From: Rachycentron canadum
Lineage: Eukaryota > Chordata > Actinopteri > Carangiformes > Rachycentridae
NCBI GenBank assembly: GCA_038496675.1
Contig: CM076658.1
Location: 13,996,523-14,060,522 of the forward strand
Direction of reading: 5' to 3'
DNA: 64,000 bases
The notes beneath the pieces are model-generated. The model worked only from the letters and a program-made list of their open reading frames with translations, was not told the origin of the DNA and did no database searches. The translations under genes and the position numbers were made by a program. Position 1 is the stretch's first letter, and each line of letters begins with the position of its first letter. Below, in pieces: positions 1-15,180 of this stretch.

Positions 1-1600
1 CACACACACTCAACACTGCACACCAGAGCAGCTGCTGCCACAACAATCCCCCTTGTGCTCTTTTAATAGGGACGGCCTGCTTGGTCTGCCAACAACAAGG
101 GCTGGGGAGAGAGACAGACACACAAGAAGTGACACAACAGACAAACATGCATATTGCAGGAGACTGGCTGTGACTGACACCATTTTAATGGCTGCAATAT
201 GAAATCTACAGAGCAAACAAAATGTGCATAAACATGTGAGAGGAAGTGGGTGTTGTACTACATGTTATTTCTTCTGCTTGAAGACAGACAGGAAATCAAT
301 ACACATTAGTGCTTCTATTAGTTCCTGGGTTCATACTATCTATCCATGCTCTTAGAATAATCACAACATGCACCCCATGCACATCTAAATATTAAATCTT
401 GCACCCCAAACAGCTAAAGTCAGACACTCAAGAGGAAACCCAAATGGCAAACTTGGACATGAGCATGCAGCCATTATTTTCAGCACTGTGGAGAAAGGAT
501 GGATGGAGCTCTGTCCTCCTCCCCCTCCTCTCCTCTAAAGCCCGGCTGCCGGCTACTCATCTTGTGCAGTTACATAAACATGCTTAGTAGCAGAGGACAG
601 AGGTGGGCACACATAGAGCTTTCCTGCTGCCAAGCTGAGTAAATAAAGAGATGGATGAGGATGCAAAGTGGGGGAGAAAAGTGAAAGATGGTGAGGCAAG
701 CAGAAGGAATATGTAAAATGAGAGGCAGAGTTAAGTAAGAGAAAATGAGACACTGCAAAAGGAACATGAATGTGATTTTTGTTCATCCACAGAACTGCCC
801 ACGGCTGTGCGCAGTAAATGTGTGCCCCAGAAAGTCTGTCATCTTTGACCACCAACGTTGTAATGTGCTGAGGTTGTGTTTGTTTCATTTTGTTGCTAAA
901 TGAAGAAGTGGAGGGTGGGTTCTGCTGGACTATACATTTTCCTACATCTCAACCTGTCCTTCAGGGGGCACAGAGAAGTACTGCATCAAAAAGCAGCAGC
1001 AGCATCACCACCAAGCCTAAAATAGCTCCTGCACGCACCAACGCACGACCGCTCAACACACTCCTGCGGTACTTTCTACTGAGCAAACACTGACACCTGA
1101 CCCACATGCAAAGAGCACATACATATAGAAATGGGAATGTCTCCTAATAGACGTATACACATGTACAATTCAAGAAAACATCAGAGAGAAATCATACACA
1201 CAAACAGGAGAAGTGCCTTCACATCACACTGCTTCCACTCATATATACGGCGAAGACACAGCATCAGCAGATTACTCACAGCAGACAGAGCTCAGATTCA
1301 TGGTCTTCTCTCAGCTCTGAGGCAAGGATGGGGGATAAAAAAAGCTGGGGGAGAAAGACTGATGTTCAGGATCCAAGAAAAAAACAGCAACAGGGTGAGA
1401 GGGAGACAGAGGCAGGAGACTGACAGACATTCCTCTAACTCCCGCAGCACCTGTGATGTGAGTGGGTGGGCGGCAGCGTCACTGGTCCACTGAAAACCTG
1501 CTCACGTCACACTTTTCATGAATGGAGCTGTCTGACGCAGAGAGGACATGGCTCAAAGAGCAGAGGAGGGGAGGGAAAGGGATGGGGATGGGGTGGGGGT
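1..1600. other. No gene recognised, 5' end of window
   Basis: I see only short chance reading frames, simple-sequence patches and a rising G content toward the gap at 1601. No exon with splice sites and family resemblance was found. If the candidate minus-strand first exon near 15.5 kb is real, this stretch lies in or beyond its first intron. Confidence 0.6.
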
Positions 1601-1994
1601 NNNNNNNNNNNNNNNNNNNNNNNNNNNNNNNNNNNNNNNNNNNNNNNNNNNNNNNNNNNNNNNNNNNNNNNNNNNNNNNNNNNNNNNNNNNNNNNNNNNN
1701 NNNNNNNNNNNNNNNNNNNNNNNNNNNNNNNNNNNNNNNNNNNNNNNNNNNNNNNNNNNNNNNNNNNNNNNNNNNNNNNNNNNNNNNNNNNNNNNNNNNN
1801 NNNNNNNNNNNNNNNNNNNNNNNNNNNNNNNNNNNNNNNNNNNNNNNNNNNNNNNNNNNNNNNNNNNNNNNNNNNNNNNNNNNNNNNNNNNNNNNNNNNN
1901 NNNNNNNNNNNNNNNNNNNNNNNNNNNNNNNNNNNNNNNNNNNNNNNNNNNNNNNNNNNNNNNNNNNNNNNNNNNNNNNNNNNNNNNNNNNNNN
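1601..1994. other. Assembly gap (394 N) inside a G-rich repeat
   Basis: A run of 394 undetermined bases. Both edges are the same kind of sequence, runs of three to five G separated by single T or A (about 1578-1600 and 1995-2014), so the gap probably replaces a G-rich minisatellite that could not be sequenced or assembled. The reading frames that cross it are artefacts. Confidence 0.95.
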
Positions 1995-4900
1995 TGGGGG
2001 TGGGGGTGGGGCTGGCGGGAGGGGTGGAGCTTTCTGCACAGACTCAGAGAGAAGGACCAAAGAGAGATGGGGGGGGCTGTATTTCAAAGCAAAACCAGCT
2101 GGGAACAGCAGGTTAGGCTGCGGTGGCGTCTCTGTAAGTAGGACAGACTGTTTCTGCTGAAGAGAAAATCCCTTTGTTCCAAATCAGTGATCAGTTCTTC
2201 TAACCAACTGTATCAGCATCCCCCATATAACTGCTCACTGTACCTACCACGTATCCTTGGGCAATTGATTTCTCACAAATGTGCATTTTGACTTGATAAA
2301 CTATGAGCCTCTGCTTTCTGTAAAACATTTTACCAAACATACAATAAATCATATAGTCTTGTGAAATGGTAACACATCCTTAGCAGCTCCATGAATATAT
2401 GATGCTAAAAAACAGCACCGTTACTGTTTATTAGTTATAACTAATGGATTTATTAATAGTTAATACATTATTTGTGAATGCTTGATAGACAACCTATGAG
2501 TCATTAAAGTCACACAAAATGTTTTCTCATTCATCTCCTATGAGATAATATTCGTGACAACCAAAAATATTTCTTCATTAATGGCTTAAAGCTACTCTTT
2601 GTAAATCTTAGTAAATAAGCTGTTAATTAAATGAAATCAAGTCATTGTTTGCAACATATAAACCCTTTATAAATGGTGTCTTATTAGAAATTGATCTGAA
2701 ACTGAATAACTTCAGTTACGTCACTTTTATATACAACTGCAGCTTGTTTTCCATCAATTCAAATACCCCACACTCAGCAGTGGTGACATGAAACAATGCA
2801 ACCCAAGACTTTTTTTGATTTATTTTCTCTAAACTCTTTAAAACATTGACTTAACTGAGGTCATATTCAGCTGAATAAACACATATTAAGAACCGACAAT
2901 ACACACATTCAGACACACATGCAGTTCAGACCACTTCCTGCAGTTAATGGGAGTGCAGTCATCAAATTATTATGATAAACCTACATTTTCACCAGAGGGT
3001 GTAATGTTTTTCACAGTAGTGCTTTGTCCTTGTTCTTCAGACTTCAAACAGATTCCAGTCTCCAATCTTTCTTACAGAGCATGAAAACCACATTTGAGGA
3101 TACATGTTCTCCATCTTTTATATGCGACCTTGTCAAATAATATCGCCCAATTTGCCAATTTCTAGACTCAGGAGGATTAAAAGAGTTCAAGCTTTAGCCT
3201 AAGCTTTAATTAAAAGATTTAAAAAATTAACTAGCTAACCAGCTAGCATCCAGCCAAGGTTGAGGTTTAATTTGCTACATTTCTTCTTAAATGGCAAGTA
3301 AAGTAGAGTTAATGCAAATATAGGCTGTGTAGTGACAAAAGTTTTTTTGCTTTCTTTTCTTTTTTTGTGTTTTTATGCATGCGCTGACCTGCCAGTGTCA
3401 GGTGGTTTATGAGCATCTCAGAGGGCTGCTGAGAGAGATATGGGCTCAGGTTTGGCTTTAATTTCGCTTTTCACCTGCAAACACAAACACAGAGCAGGAA
3501 AGTAGTTTATGTGGGTGAGAGCCATTTTAAAACAGACTGAAGACAAATGAAGAACAATTGGGGCTCTAGCTCCAAGGTTTTACCATCTGCAACATTTCCA
3601 AGGTGACATCAAAAACTGACTGAACAGACAATCTGTGAGGTAATGGTGTGGGAACACACACACAGAGGGAGATAACAATGGTGAATCTGTCTGTCTGTCT
3701 GTAGTGTATGGTGTGTGTGTGTTTGTGTTTTGCTGGAAGAGATTGAAACTGACTGCGATCAGAGGGGTATCAAAAGAGACTGATTGAGAGGGAGGGCCTG
3801 TGGGTGAACGGAAAGGCTTGGGGAACAGATGCTCCACCCCGTCCTTGAGTTTCAAGCCCAAACCTCTGGGGAAGATGATTAGTGGGGGGCAGGGAGGAGT
3901 AGTAGGAATGTCATGATGCATGGGGAGTGGGGGGGTTGGGGTATTGGAGCAGCTTTGTCAAATCTCCATCCTCAAGCCGCACCCCAGCAAGGGACACTGC
4001 CAGAGGAGCAGGCCTGGTATCCCAGGGCGCGGCTGAGGCGGAGGTGTCCAAACACTGCCTATAAATGGCGTGAAATGACAGTCAAATGAGTCACGGTGCA
4101 GATGGCCGGGGATGCTGGCTCTAATGGGAGTGACAGTAGGGACTGGTGAGTGTGCTGGCTGATTGTTGGATCTGTTAAAACCACACTTTTGTGATGCAAA
4201 GTCCCAGATTAACACAATGTCAAGCATTATTCTGGCCCTGAAGAGAACAAGTAAGGGTATAAACCAAAGTTGTTATTCATGCCGTGTTGACACACTCCTG
4301 CAAACAAGTACACTGCATACATAAAACCACAGAAAGGGAATTCCCAAAAATAAAGCTCAAGTTAAATATTGACAAAAAGATAGAGAGAGACATCAGATAT
4401 CCATAGGGGCAGGCAATTCAGATTCCTGACCTGTTTGCTTAGCAAGAACATTGAGCTCTACTCTATGGCCCAAATTCCAAAGGTCAGCAGATCACAAGCC
4501 TGTGTGTTCATGTGAAAACATGCAAAGCCACATTTCATTTTGAAAACAAACGAGAAACACCAACAATGACTCTAATAAATACGAGAAACTTTTTAAACAG
4601 TACACATTACGAAGATGTCTTTAGAGAGTCAGCTTTCAGTTTAATACGATCTCTCCAGCAAGTAATCCTTTTCCATACATAATTTTTAAATATAAAAAGG
4701 TAAATTGTCTAATGTATATTTTGTACTTGTATATTTTGGAGCCTAGACAACAAACAGATTTTACAATAGCAAAAAAATTAATTAAAACACTTAAGCTATT
4801 GTGAGCTGAATAAAACATGACAGTTTAATCTAAATTTTGATGTAATTTTCTCCATCCTCCAATTTTGATGAGAATAATTTCATTCATTTAACTTTATTTC

Positions 4901-7900
4901 AAAGTTTCAAATAACTTTGGCGAGAAGTAAACAGCAGCTGAAATATGAGCACATTAGCTTGTTGCTGTTTGATCACAACTTCCTCAGGTAGAAACTGCCG
5001 TCTAGTATAGTGTGTCTACCAAGTGATGTTCATCCGCCACTTGATATTAAAACAGTGGGGGGAAAAGAACATTTTCTTTGCGTCACAGCATGAGTAACAA
5101 AATTAAAACAAAGCTCTTTGTGACAAAAATCACTAAATAGTTATTTTATTATTGTGAGAAAACAAAACACTCCCATAACACCTCGGCTGTGATGACCATC
5201 TGCCTTATTTGCTTTTTTTTTGGAATTACATGCCACCTGCCCGACTGCTTGTGATGATGCTACGCTTTATCTCATTTTGCTCAAAATTGTGGATTCGCAA
5301 AGTTAATGCTACAAAGATATTGAAAGTGATGGCCAATATGAAGCCACTCACAATTTTGTCAAGCAGCAACATAAAATGAAAAGTATCATGAGTCTTTATC
5401 ATGTTGCCGTGTTGTTATTCTGACTTGAAAATGTATGAAACAGAAATAATACGTCACCTTAAAGATTTGCGTAACAAATTTCAGTCATCCAGCACAGGAA
5501 GAAGATAGTCACATAAATCAGAATCAATCATTTACATACTCAATTAATCTAGAAATTATTTTCTTGAATAAGAGATAAACAATTAAATAAACAGTCCAGT
5601 GAAAGTAGGAAAAGGTGTTTGATGCTATGTTTATTCTATGTTTCCAGCTTCACACATGAGAGGCTTTGCAGATTTTTTTTTTCTTCATGTAGCTTTTTTT
5701 TTTTTTTTTCACTTTCAAAAAACAAACCAGACAAATGATAACATCCCTTTGAGCTTTAGTAAATTGGGACCTATTTGACATTTATTCACTTTTGTTTGAT
5801 ATTTCATACACTAAACGACTAATCAATACATCTAAAAAATATATACTGATTAACCGACAGTGATAATGATTAAGTTGCAGCCCTAGTTTCAACAGTAATC
5901 CATGCGGTGTGTTTAAGGTCAGTGTCAGAACCTCAAGTTTTCTAACAATTATATTTTACATCTACATTTCCCAAGCCCCTCAATAGGCTTGTCACTAGTA
6001 GCTATTAGCACATATGATAATAAACTCTTTCACTATGCATCCTCTTAGTTTTCAGAGGGTTAATATGATTTATGTGGTCAAATAAATTCCAGACCACTTC
6101 TTTAAATGTTTCCCAACCAAAAGATAAAATAAGAGTCTGACCTTAGTACCTCTATTTTAGTTTTACTCCAGCAGTGGTGAAAACCTCCTGTTCTGCCTCC
6201 ATCACCAGCACATAGACCAGATGTACAGCCAGTCAGCGCGCCACGTGCCCTGGCCTCACCTCCAAGTGCTCCAGAGCCGTAAACCACACTGGCTCAGCTC
6301 TGTTATACACACTCATTACTATTTCACCAACAGCGGAACAGCAGCATTGACAGCTCCTGTGTCCCTCGCATTAATAAGAGAAAAAAGCACCATTGCACAC
6401 ATAAGCTTACAGTGGTTTACCTTTCCAATCTGCCATCACATGCAGCAGCCACGAACAGACACGCTGGCCCACACACTCAGCTATGATTACTGACAAATAA
6501 ATAAGACGTCCTTGGAGGCCTGCTCTGTCCCCCAGTGTGTGGACATGTTCATGTACGTGGCATCACACAACTATGAAATGACTAAGTAACTGGTGGAAGA
6601 AGTCACTAAAACCTCTTACCATACAAGTGATTCAAAATGTCACCGAAGTCAATGAGTATCTGTCATAAAATCAGTGCTTTAAAAATTGGCAGCTCTATAC
6701 AACTAACTGTTTAGGATGCCATATGAATGTTATTGTTGTTGTATGGCATATTTGAGGCTAGACCCTTTGTAAAACATGATGAAATACATTAATGCCATAG
6801 AATCTTTCTTTTACTATTTAATTTGACTGTCAATCACAAATGAAATGAATTTAAGAATAAAACACCTTGAAATTAAATTTGCATACTGTACATGTGCTGA
6901 CATTTTGCTAAGAGCAATTCAACTGTAATCAATTCTTCTTTGCTGCTCTAAAGCAGTAGTCGCCAGTGGCTGCACAGTGTGACTTCCTGTATAGACTACT
7001 GTTCTAGAGGCTGCCTGGTGTGATACTATTAAGTTTATTCATTAATTGCATGGTATCCAATCCATACATAGACTTATGTACTCATATAAACCTGATACAG
7101 TATTTTAGGCAGTATGATAGTCATTTCCGCTACTAGTATCAGTATCTGAACTACTCTTAAAACTTGTTTAAATGCATTGTATTATTGACTTAAAACAAGG
7201 TCTACACAGAATTTCATCTCTCAATCTATTTGTTAACGTTTTCCTTGGGCATGGCTTATGGCAATGACCATATAGTAAATATAATAGTACATATAATAAC
7301 GGAGATATAATACAAAATATAATGAAGATATTAACCTATAATATGTATAAACTACAGATTTCTCAACGACAGGCTATATAGCTGGTAAAGTTTGAGTTAA
7401 GACTAAAATCTCACTTTTATTTTATCATATAAAAATTATTACACAAAAGACGTGAGCTATAATTTCAAACAAAACAATCAATTAGACAGCTAATACTAAG
7501 AGGGGGAAAGAAAATGTAAGCTAGTTTGTGAGATGGCAAAATTTACAGTTACTTAATTTTCTCAGTTTTATAAAGTCCTGTTGCTAATGCATTTCCATGC
7601 CACTGTAAAACACTTTGAATTGTCCCATGTTTGAATGGAAAGGAAACAGAGAAAACAGTTTTTGTTTTCCACTGATGTTCTCTCAACAAAGGTATTGAGG
7701 TATTTTATGCATTTGGATCAGCTTAAAAAGCCATAAAATGCCATTATCACATCTTAGGCCGTATATTTATTATCCAGTTATGTTCTCTGACTCTGTGGGT
7801 CTGTGTAGCTGAGCTTTATTTATCATTTGTTCTTGGGAGCTGGTGTTACCCATGAGAACTACTTGACTTGCAAAACTTCACTTACAATGTTATTTTTATT

Positions 7901-10900
7901 TCACAGAAATACTTGTGATCAGGTGTTGTCAGCACCATGTGAAAACAAACTGCAATCCTATTAAACACACAGCTGAGATTTAGATAAAATGAGTCAAGGA
8001 AACACCTTAATTAATGAGGAAAGACTGGAGGAAGTTGACTTCATGCACAAGGACAAACCTCTTTGGCTAAGATGGATGACAGAAACAGGCTGACACGGGT
8101 GATTGGTTGGTTTTACTAAGGCAGGCATGGATGAGTGAGTCCTGCACACAACAACCACTGATTCTGAGAGACAGATAATGCTTGTGAGATTACCAAGCTG
8201 AGTCCACCAACAACCCACAGTCTGACCAATCCGCGCTGAGAGGAAATTGCATAACAATGACTGTTCAACACTCCTGGAGGATTCTGCCCACACCACAACA
8301 ACAATCCATCTATCCTGGTTCCCTCTTTATCACAAGTTCAGGGTCGACTGCAGGAGCAAACAGATGATGAGCAGCAGACAGAAAGCCAGGCGGTTCTGTC
8401 CTCCCTCCTAACTGTATGCACCTGGTAATCCCAAGCGTGATTTATGGGATTGCGTGCAGAGCTATAATGCAGAACACAGCAGCCAGTCTTAGATAACATA
8501 AAACGTTATGAAGGCTCTCCAGCCCTCTTGCTTCTAATTATTTCACTAAAGAGAATTACAGAAGTGGGAGGAAATGAACACATGCTGGGATGTCATGTTC
8601 ACATACACTTTACCTCCTCCATCTACATCCTAGGATATAAGGAAGAGAATGGAGCAGTAGTGGGTGGGCTGTCTGAGATTACAGCTGTGTGACTGGGGGT
8701 GTATGGTGCTGAGGCTGCCTGCTGCTTGCTGAGGTCAGAGGTCAGACGAATATGTGAGGTCACAGCTGCACAAAGACAAGAGGAGGCAGCAGGGAAGAGC
8801 ACACACTGTACATAAAGTGTGCAAATACACAAATATCGGAGGAATGAAGATTAGGTTTTCCCTTAAAGTGTCATAATAATCATTGTCTCATTTTTATTTG
8901 GTACTTTGGCACTTCTTTGGAGCCTTTTCCAGTTACAGTAGTTTTTCATTCTGTATTCATCTAGTGGTTGGGAATATTCAAAAATGGAATAATAATATAA
9001 ATTAATAAATTATAAATAGTATTTATTTTCACTGCTGGGTGTAGCAACAAATTTAAACCAAACTTACTAATAACTGAATACGGTTTTATAAAGAATACGA
9101 AAAAACAAAAAGAAATCCACTTTGAAGAAACAAAATGGCAGAAAAACATTCCCTCTTCACATTGGGCAGACTTGTTCTTGTCCACTCTTTTTCCTCACTA
9201 AGATGGCCTCTGTTCAGGTAGCCCGATTAATTGTCTGGGACAGTATTTACTTCTTTGCTGATTTTTTACTTATCATCTTTTGTATGTCTATATACTGAAA
9301 CATTTTGGGGTTTTTTTTCAGCCGCAAGTTGAGTTCTAAGTTATGTTGAGTTGCAAGCTCCTAGAGCCCACACAAATTCTTCAAATTTCATTTTTTGTTC
9401 AATCAGTTGAATAAGAAAAAAAAAAAAAAAAAAAAAAATCTGTATCAGTCAGGCTACAGTCTATATACAGTTTACCTTATTTAATTAAACTGCTGCTCCA
9501 GTTTAATGTTTGTGTTCGGTCACATGGTGTCGTGCTGTACACTTAAACCTTGTTACTGATTTTTACTCATTAATACACAAAAAATATGCCATTATAATAT
9601 TATGTCTGTTTAACTGTGAATCCCCATTGACATATAATATTCTACAGATTCACACATCAGCAGTGGGAGATCATGCAAACGCACTCAAGCAACTGTAGCC
9701 ACACACACACAAACTCAGTCTGTATGACTTGTGCATGTGCTCTGGTTCTTGCTCCTCCACTCGTGTGTGTTAATATGCTCCCCATGAGGCGCTGCAGGCT
9801 GTGGTAATTATAGAAGCTCGGCTAGCAGACGCATCACACGAGAGAAGTACATTAAAAGACATGTGCAACTGCATACAGTACATGAATCTATGAACAAAAA
9901 GCAAAAACCAAAGCACATGCACTACCAAAACATGGTGGATAGTTCGATTCAAAATAAGCATTAAATGCAAGTAACTTGCATTTTGATCGAACTTTCTAAT
10001 GTAAAGGCTTCTCCTTTAAAAGGTTTTTAATAGTGTGCAGCCAAATTAAACTTGAATAGCGTAGATAAATTTATCATTTGTCTAAATATGACTGTTGATT
10101 CAAAATAACCAGCAGATGCAGACTGATCTGCCAGTTCACCCACTGTTGCTTCAGCAAGAAAAGCCTCAGGGAGTAAAGCATAATACTAGCAGCAAAGCTC
10201 AGGCACACTTAGGGTTCAACAATGCTGGCTTAATCTAACCCCTCACAGTCACCACTGTAATACCCCTGACCAAATATAAAGAGATGTGAGGCTTAACCCA
10301 CTTCTCAACAGAATCCCAATCCTCAAACAGCCTGACCATCAGAGCGTCTGTGAGTGCCCAGTAAACCCTTTGGCAAACGACAACTCTATCTGCAGGAGAG
10401 CCAAAAGAACACAGGAGCCCGGAAGATGGAGGACACTCACTTTCTTAATCAAGCTGAGTTGTCATTATTGGCATTTAGTGGTCTGATATAGATGTGAGGC
10501 GTGCCAGGCGGGCTCTTGGTGTGACAAGCTGGCACTACGTGCTGCGCACAGTAAGCTAAGGATGAGATGGAGGCAGGGCCTGTGGAGCTCAGACAGTGTC
10601 ATTACAGAAATGTCAGTCAGAAAGAAAGGAAAGGAGCAGAAGGCCCCAGGGAGGAAAGGGGAGGAGAGTAAGAGGGAGGGAGAGTGAGGATACAGACAGG
10701 GAAGGAGAGGGAGAAAGAGGGAAGGGGGCTTTCATTTTCACATCCCTCATTTAGCCCAACGTTTGCTGTTTGGCTTTTTCCACTCAACTGTCCTTCAATG
10801 GCTTCAGTACATGAACCTACGTGACTATTTATAGACATTAGCTATGGCTACAGGCATAAGTCCACTATGTAGACCTGAAAACACAAATGTTTTTTTCATT

Positions 10901-13900
10901 GCAGCTAAGAGATTAATTAACTATCTTATGACTTTATTAGATAGTGCCAGTAGAGAGGGGACAGTAAATGAGTGGACACTGTAGCACATGGTCCTGTAGA
11001 CAACCAGCACAATATAATGTGCTTTTCCTTTCTTTCTTTTTTTAATAAATGGTAAAATGGTCCTTGAGAGGTTGTTTGATGTGATTTGGGTGTAGTGCCA
11101 ACAAAATAAAGAAATAAATAAAAAATAATGCCAATAATTTAAAAATTTATCTTCCAATTATTTTATTATTTTTTTCCTAATTGATCATTTGATCTTCAAA
11201 ATGTCGGAAATTTTTTAAATTGCCTTGTTTTCAATCAGCAGGTCAAATTTAAAACATGACAAAAAATGTCATAAAAACAAGAAAAATGAAGATCTTAAGA
11301 AGTGGCTTGTTGTTATTTTAGTTTAAAATATTACATATATTTGAGCACTTGTTGTTACATAACTGTTCCGTCCTTTGACAGTCATGTATCTCTTGTCTAA
11401 CTTTGTGTCACAGCACACAACATTAAATCTGGCACAAAAAAATATATATATATCAATGTCAATTTCCGAAAAGAAACCATGTTTTGGTTTCATGTACAAA
11501 TGCATCAATTAACTCAATTAAAGTTCAAACAACTAAAGAAAAACAAAACTATGATTCTATTGAACTATTATTCTGGCAGATTAGTGCTGCCTCAGTAATA
11601 AATAATAAATGGAGTAATTGATGTAGTCAAGGGGGATCACTGACTCAAACATGTAACCTTTCAAGGGAAACAGGGTTTTTTTGAATCACAGCTGATGGCT
11701 TCTCTTCCAACAGCAGCAGCATACCGAATGTGAAAGATAAAACATGTTTCATCTTATGAAACACAGCAACTAGCTTATTCAATAGGCCTGATAGGTCATG
11801 ACACTGACTAAAGCCACAGCTATATAAATGTGACCCTAAACAAACAAACAAACAAGCTGAGTCTCCAGGGCTGGGATTAGAGAGATCCGACCAGCTGCAA
11901 GGCTACACTGCTGCTGCTACACGTCAATTACATAAATACAACTTCCTGTCTCTACGCCTGCATCAGGACCACCACCCTCTCCCTATGCCCGCGCTTTGTG
12001 CTGACACTCTGCTCGACGAGTGACTCGATAGCTCAGATGTGCAGGGACTCTTGACACCTGGACAAACATCATGTTGCAACTTGCGTGCAACAGTATCACC
12101 AGTGTGACCCACTTTTTTAAAGAAAATGGGATTTGAGGGTTGAACCACTTAAAAAGGGTACGGCTTCTGTTACTCTAAAGTTTTCTTATTGTCAATAAAT
12201 CATTAAGGCCAAAAAGGGCAGAACCAACAATGTGGCCATCTTACAATCATTTCATTTTTTCAATACTTTCCAATATTCAAACAATGTCTGGGGCCTGGAG
12301 CTCTACAGTCATTTCAGCTGAAAACATGAATCATTGGGTCAAAGCTTTTATTTTTACATCAGCAAAAAGACCATTAAAGCTCTCACATTTGAACATCATA
12401 ACAATTGGGCAAGCACCACCTGCTGATTAAAATTATTGATATGATTGAAAACTCCAGAATAAACACTAAGAGCACTTTGTGGCGAGATTGTTTCGTCTAT
12501 TACAGTTTCCAGTCTCAAGAATGATTTTAACAATTAAAAAAACTCAGAAATTTCCTGAAACAGCTGGACACAATAAAGTTTAGCAAACAGTTATCAATGA
12601 ATAGTATTATCAAGAAACAGTGCATTTGTTGGGGACTATTTTTGTCCATGGAAGAATACACATTTGCTGCTCTAAAGCTAAAATAGGCAGTGTCCATATT
12701 TGTGATCATTTCATTTTGTGTGACACTGTGGCTCACTGGTGTGTGTAATTATGTTTATTTAATGTATGTAATGTATTTATATGCATTTGATTATGTGTAA
12801 TAATTTTATGACATAGAGGGATAATTTGTATTATAAGCTACACTGAACAGACAATAATCCAAAGTTTAGCACAATAAATTATCAAATTTAAATGCTATAA
12901 CACACAGAAAATATGAAGTCAGGGAATATTTGCCTAATTCATTTTCTGTCAGTCGACGCAAGTTAATTGTTTCTGCTACACTTAAAATATTACCAACCTT
13001 ATCTAACAAGTCATATTATATTAATGGCTGAAGGAATGCAGTAGGGGAGGAAATACCAGCACTTCAAGTCTTTGTAATGTATCTGGATGAAATGAAACAG
13101 ATGTTGCAGTTTCTGCTTAAATAAAGAGTCATGGCTTCACTAATGCATCTCATTGAAAAGAAAAACAATCTGTTCATACATACAGTGCTTGGGTTCAATG
13201 CCAATGCTCTCCCTGTGTAAAATGTGTTCATGGCACATATATGTTTAAGAGCTTCAAGAGGTTAAATTGGCCCACGTGTAATTGCTCACGTTTGCTGTAG
13301 ACCTGGTGTTAGGTGTCTTTGTGCTATAGTTAAGAACACAAAGAAAACCTGAGAGGTGCAGCCTTCAACACAGTGTTAGCGGGGGACTGCATTTGGCTGA
13401 TTGGTGCCGAGAGTGACCTGTAAGTGCACCACACAGGGGCAGGAGTTTACAAGAGAGGCAAAGCCATTAGTGACACATGTGGACTCAGCACAATGAGGGT
13501 GGAACACAATGTTGCTGTCGTGACAGCACACAGCATCCACCAATCACACACGTAACACTCTCCAACACTGGCTGACTGTCATTCCTGTGGGACAGGAACG
13601 AAAAGCAGCCCAACCATGAAACTGTTGTGACACCAAGTCTTCATGAAAGACAGATGAATGATCATCTCTGATTTGTGTCAGATGGTCACTGCTGCACTGC
13701 TCACAGACAGCATGAAGGGTGAGATGTTTCCAGTCCCACATCCGGCAGAGGACACAGACCAATCACCACTGCACATCACCTCTTAACCTGGACCCACAAC
13801 CATGCAATGTAATTTTATTTATTGTCGGGCACAACTAGGGAAAACAAACACAGTCTAATTCAACAGCCCTGCAATAAATTCTGTTTCTGTTGAAACGGTT

Positions 13901-15180
13901 TTAAAGTGGTGTCGATTCAGATTTACAATGACTCTGCAGGCTGCAGTTTATGTCAGAGGTTTGAATTATAGCTTTTTACTATAAAATGGCTCCTAAACGC
14001 TGTTAGTACCAGGTACTTATTTTTCTACTGCAAACGTACCACCTCAATGCAACAGTTACTATAGTGCACAAAGCTATTGTGCTGTCTTGCACAATGATGA
14101 TGCAGTAATGTCGATTTTCTCTGACTAATCGATCTGCAGCATTTTCCCACCAACTTCCGGCACTATATTATAAAATAGTTAGTTAGTTTAAAAAATCAAA
14201 TGATGTTAAATTTGTTACAGAGTGCATAAGGACTAGTTTAAGACTTAACTAGGACATGACATGACATTGTACATGACTCAACAATCATTATTTTGGTGAT
14301 TAATTGTTTTGTCCACTACAAGATTTCCAACAATCCATGGTGAAGTCTTTAAATGTCTAGTCTTTACTTAAACAACAGTGAGTTTAGCGCCATGTACAAC
14401 AAAGAAAAACACAATAAGACTGAATCGGACAAATGTTTGGTATTTTTACTTTAACAGCGACTAAAACAATCATTCAGTTGTATGACAAAAATTGCAAACC
14501 TTGCAGCTCTAGGCTTCATGAAGCCACGCATAACACGTACTTGTGGACTTGCAAGACAATGACTTTCTCCCACTCTTAGTGTGTAAATCTGTTGTTGTCT
14601 TGTATTAAGCAGAATTATATACTGAGGAGTTTCTAGCATCTATCATATCCTACTGAGATAAGTGGGATGGAGAAAATATTAAAGATGCCTCTCATACATC
14701 AAACCAGAGGCACAAAAATAACCATATCGTTGAATCACCACATCTTTACAATAAAACTGAAGATGATCACCTTCAGTAATGTAGGATATCTGTTTGCACA
14801 ACTGTTGTATTAGACTGTATCTCATCAATCTTCAACAAATAGAAATAATCTACCTAATGGACTCCGAGACTGAATATTAAATCAGAGCCAGCTTGTCCCA
14901 GCCAGGACCTCTTTTTTTTTTTTTTTTTTTTTTTTAAGCCACGTAGTCAAAAATACTAAACAAAAAACTTCGAGTGTCTAACACAAAAACAAACAATTCT
15001 TCACCACCCACTATAATTTAGCCTCCCCTCCCGCAGCAGCACAGAGCAGTCTATAATTTCCTTCTGCTCCTGGTTGAACAGACAAGACAAGACACGAGTC
15101 TTTTCTCCGGATCTTAACTGTCCAGTGTTCAACGAGATTGTCCACTTGGTTACATAATAACACACAACCTTTTAATACCA
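1995..15180. other. About 13 kb without recognisable exons
   Basis: AT-rich non-coding sequence with homopolymers (poly-A near 9417-9438, poly-T near 14913-14935) and short simple repeats. Reading frames here are short, biased by composition and lack matched acceptor and donor sites with family resemblance. It could be intergenic or a first intron of a minus-strand gene starting near 15.5 kb. Confidence 0.55.

Noticed and set aside
1466..2160. Several overlapping frames across the N gap
   Set aside because: They exist only because the gap contains no stop codons; the flanking residues are low-complexity Gly.
2430..2445. 16-base AT-rich palindrome
   Set aside because: Low complexity and short; no further structure around it.
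6260..6299. 40-base minus-strand segment with AG and GTGAGG borders
   Set aside because: In-frame stop, no homology and no partner exon, so chance splice signals are likelier.
13544..13762. 72-codon minus-strand frame
   Set aside because: No domain, no splice context and no resemblance to a known family.
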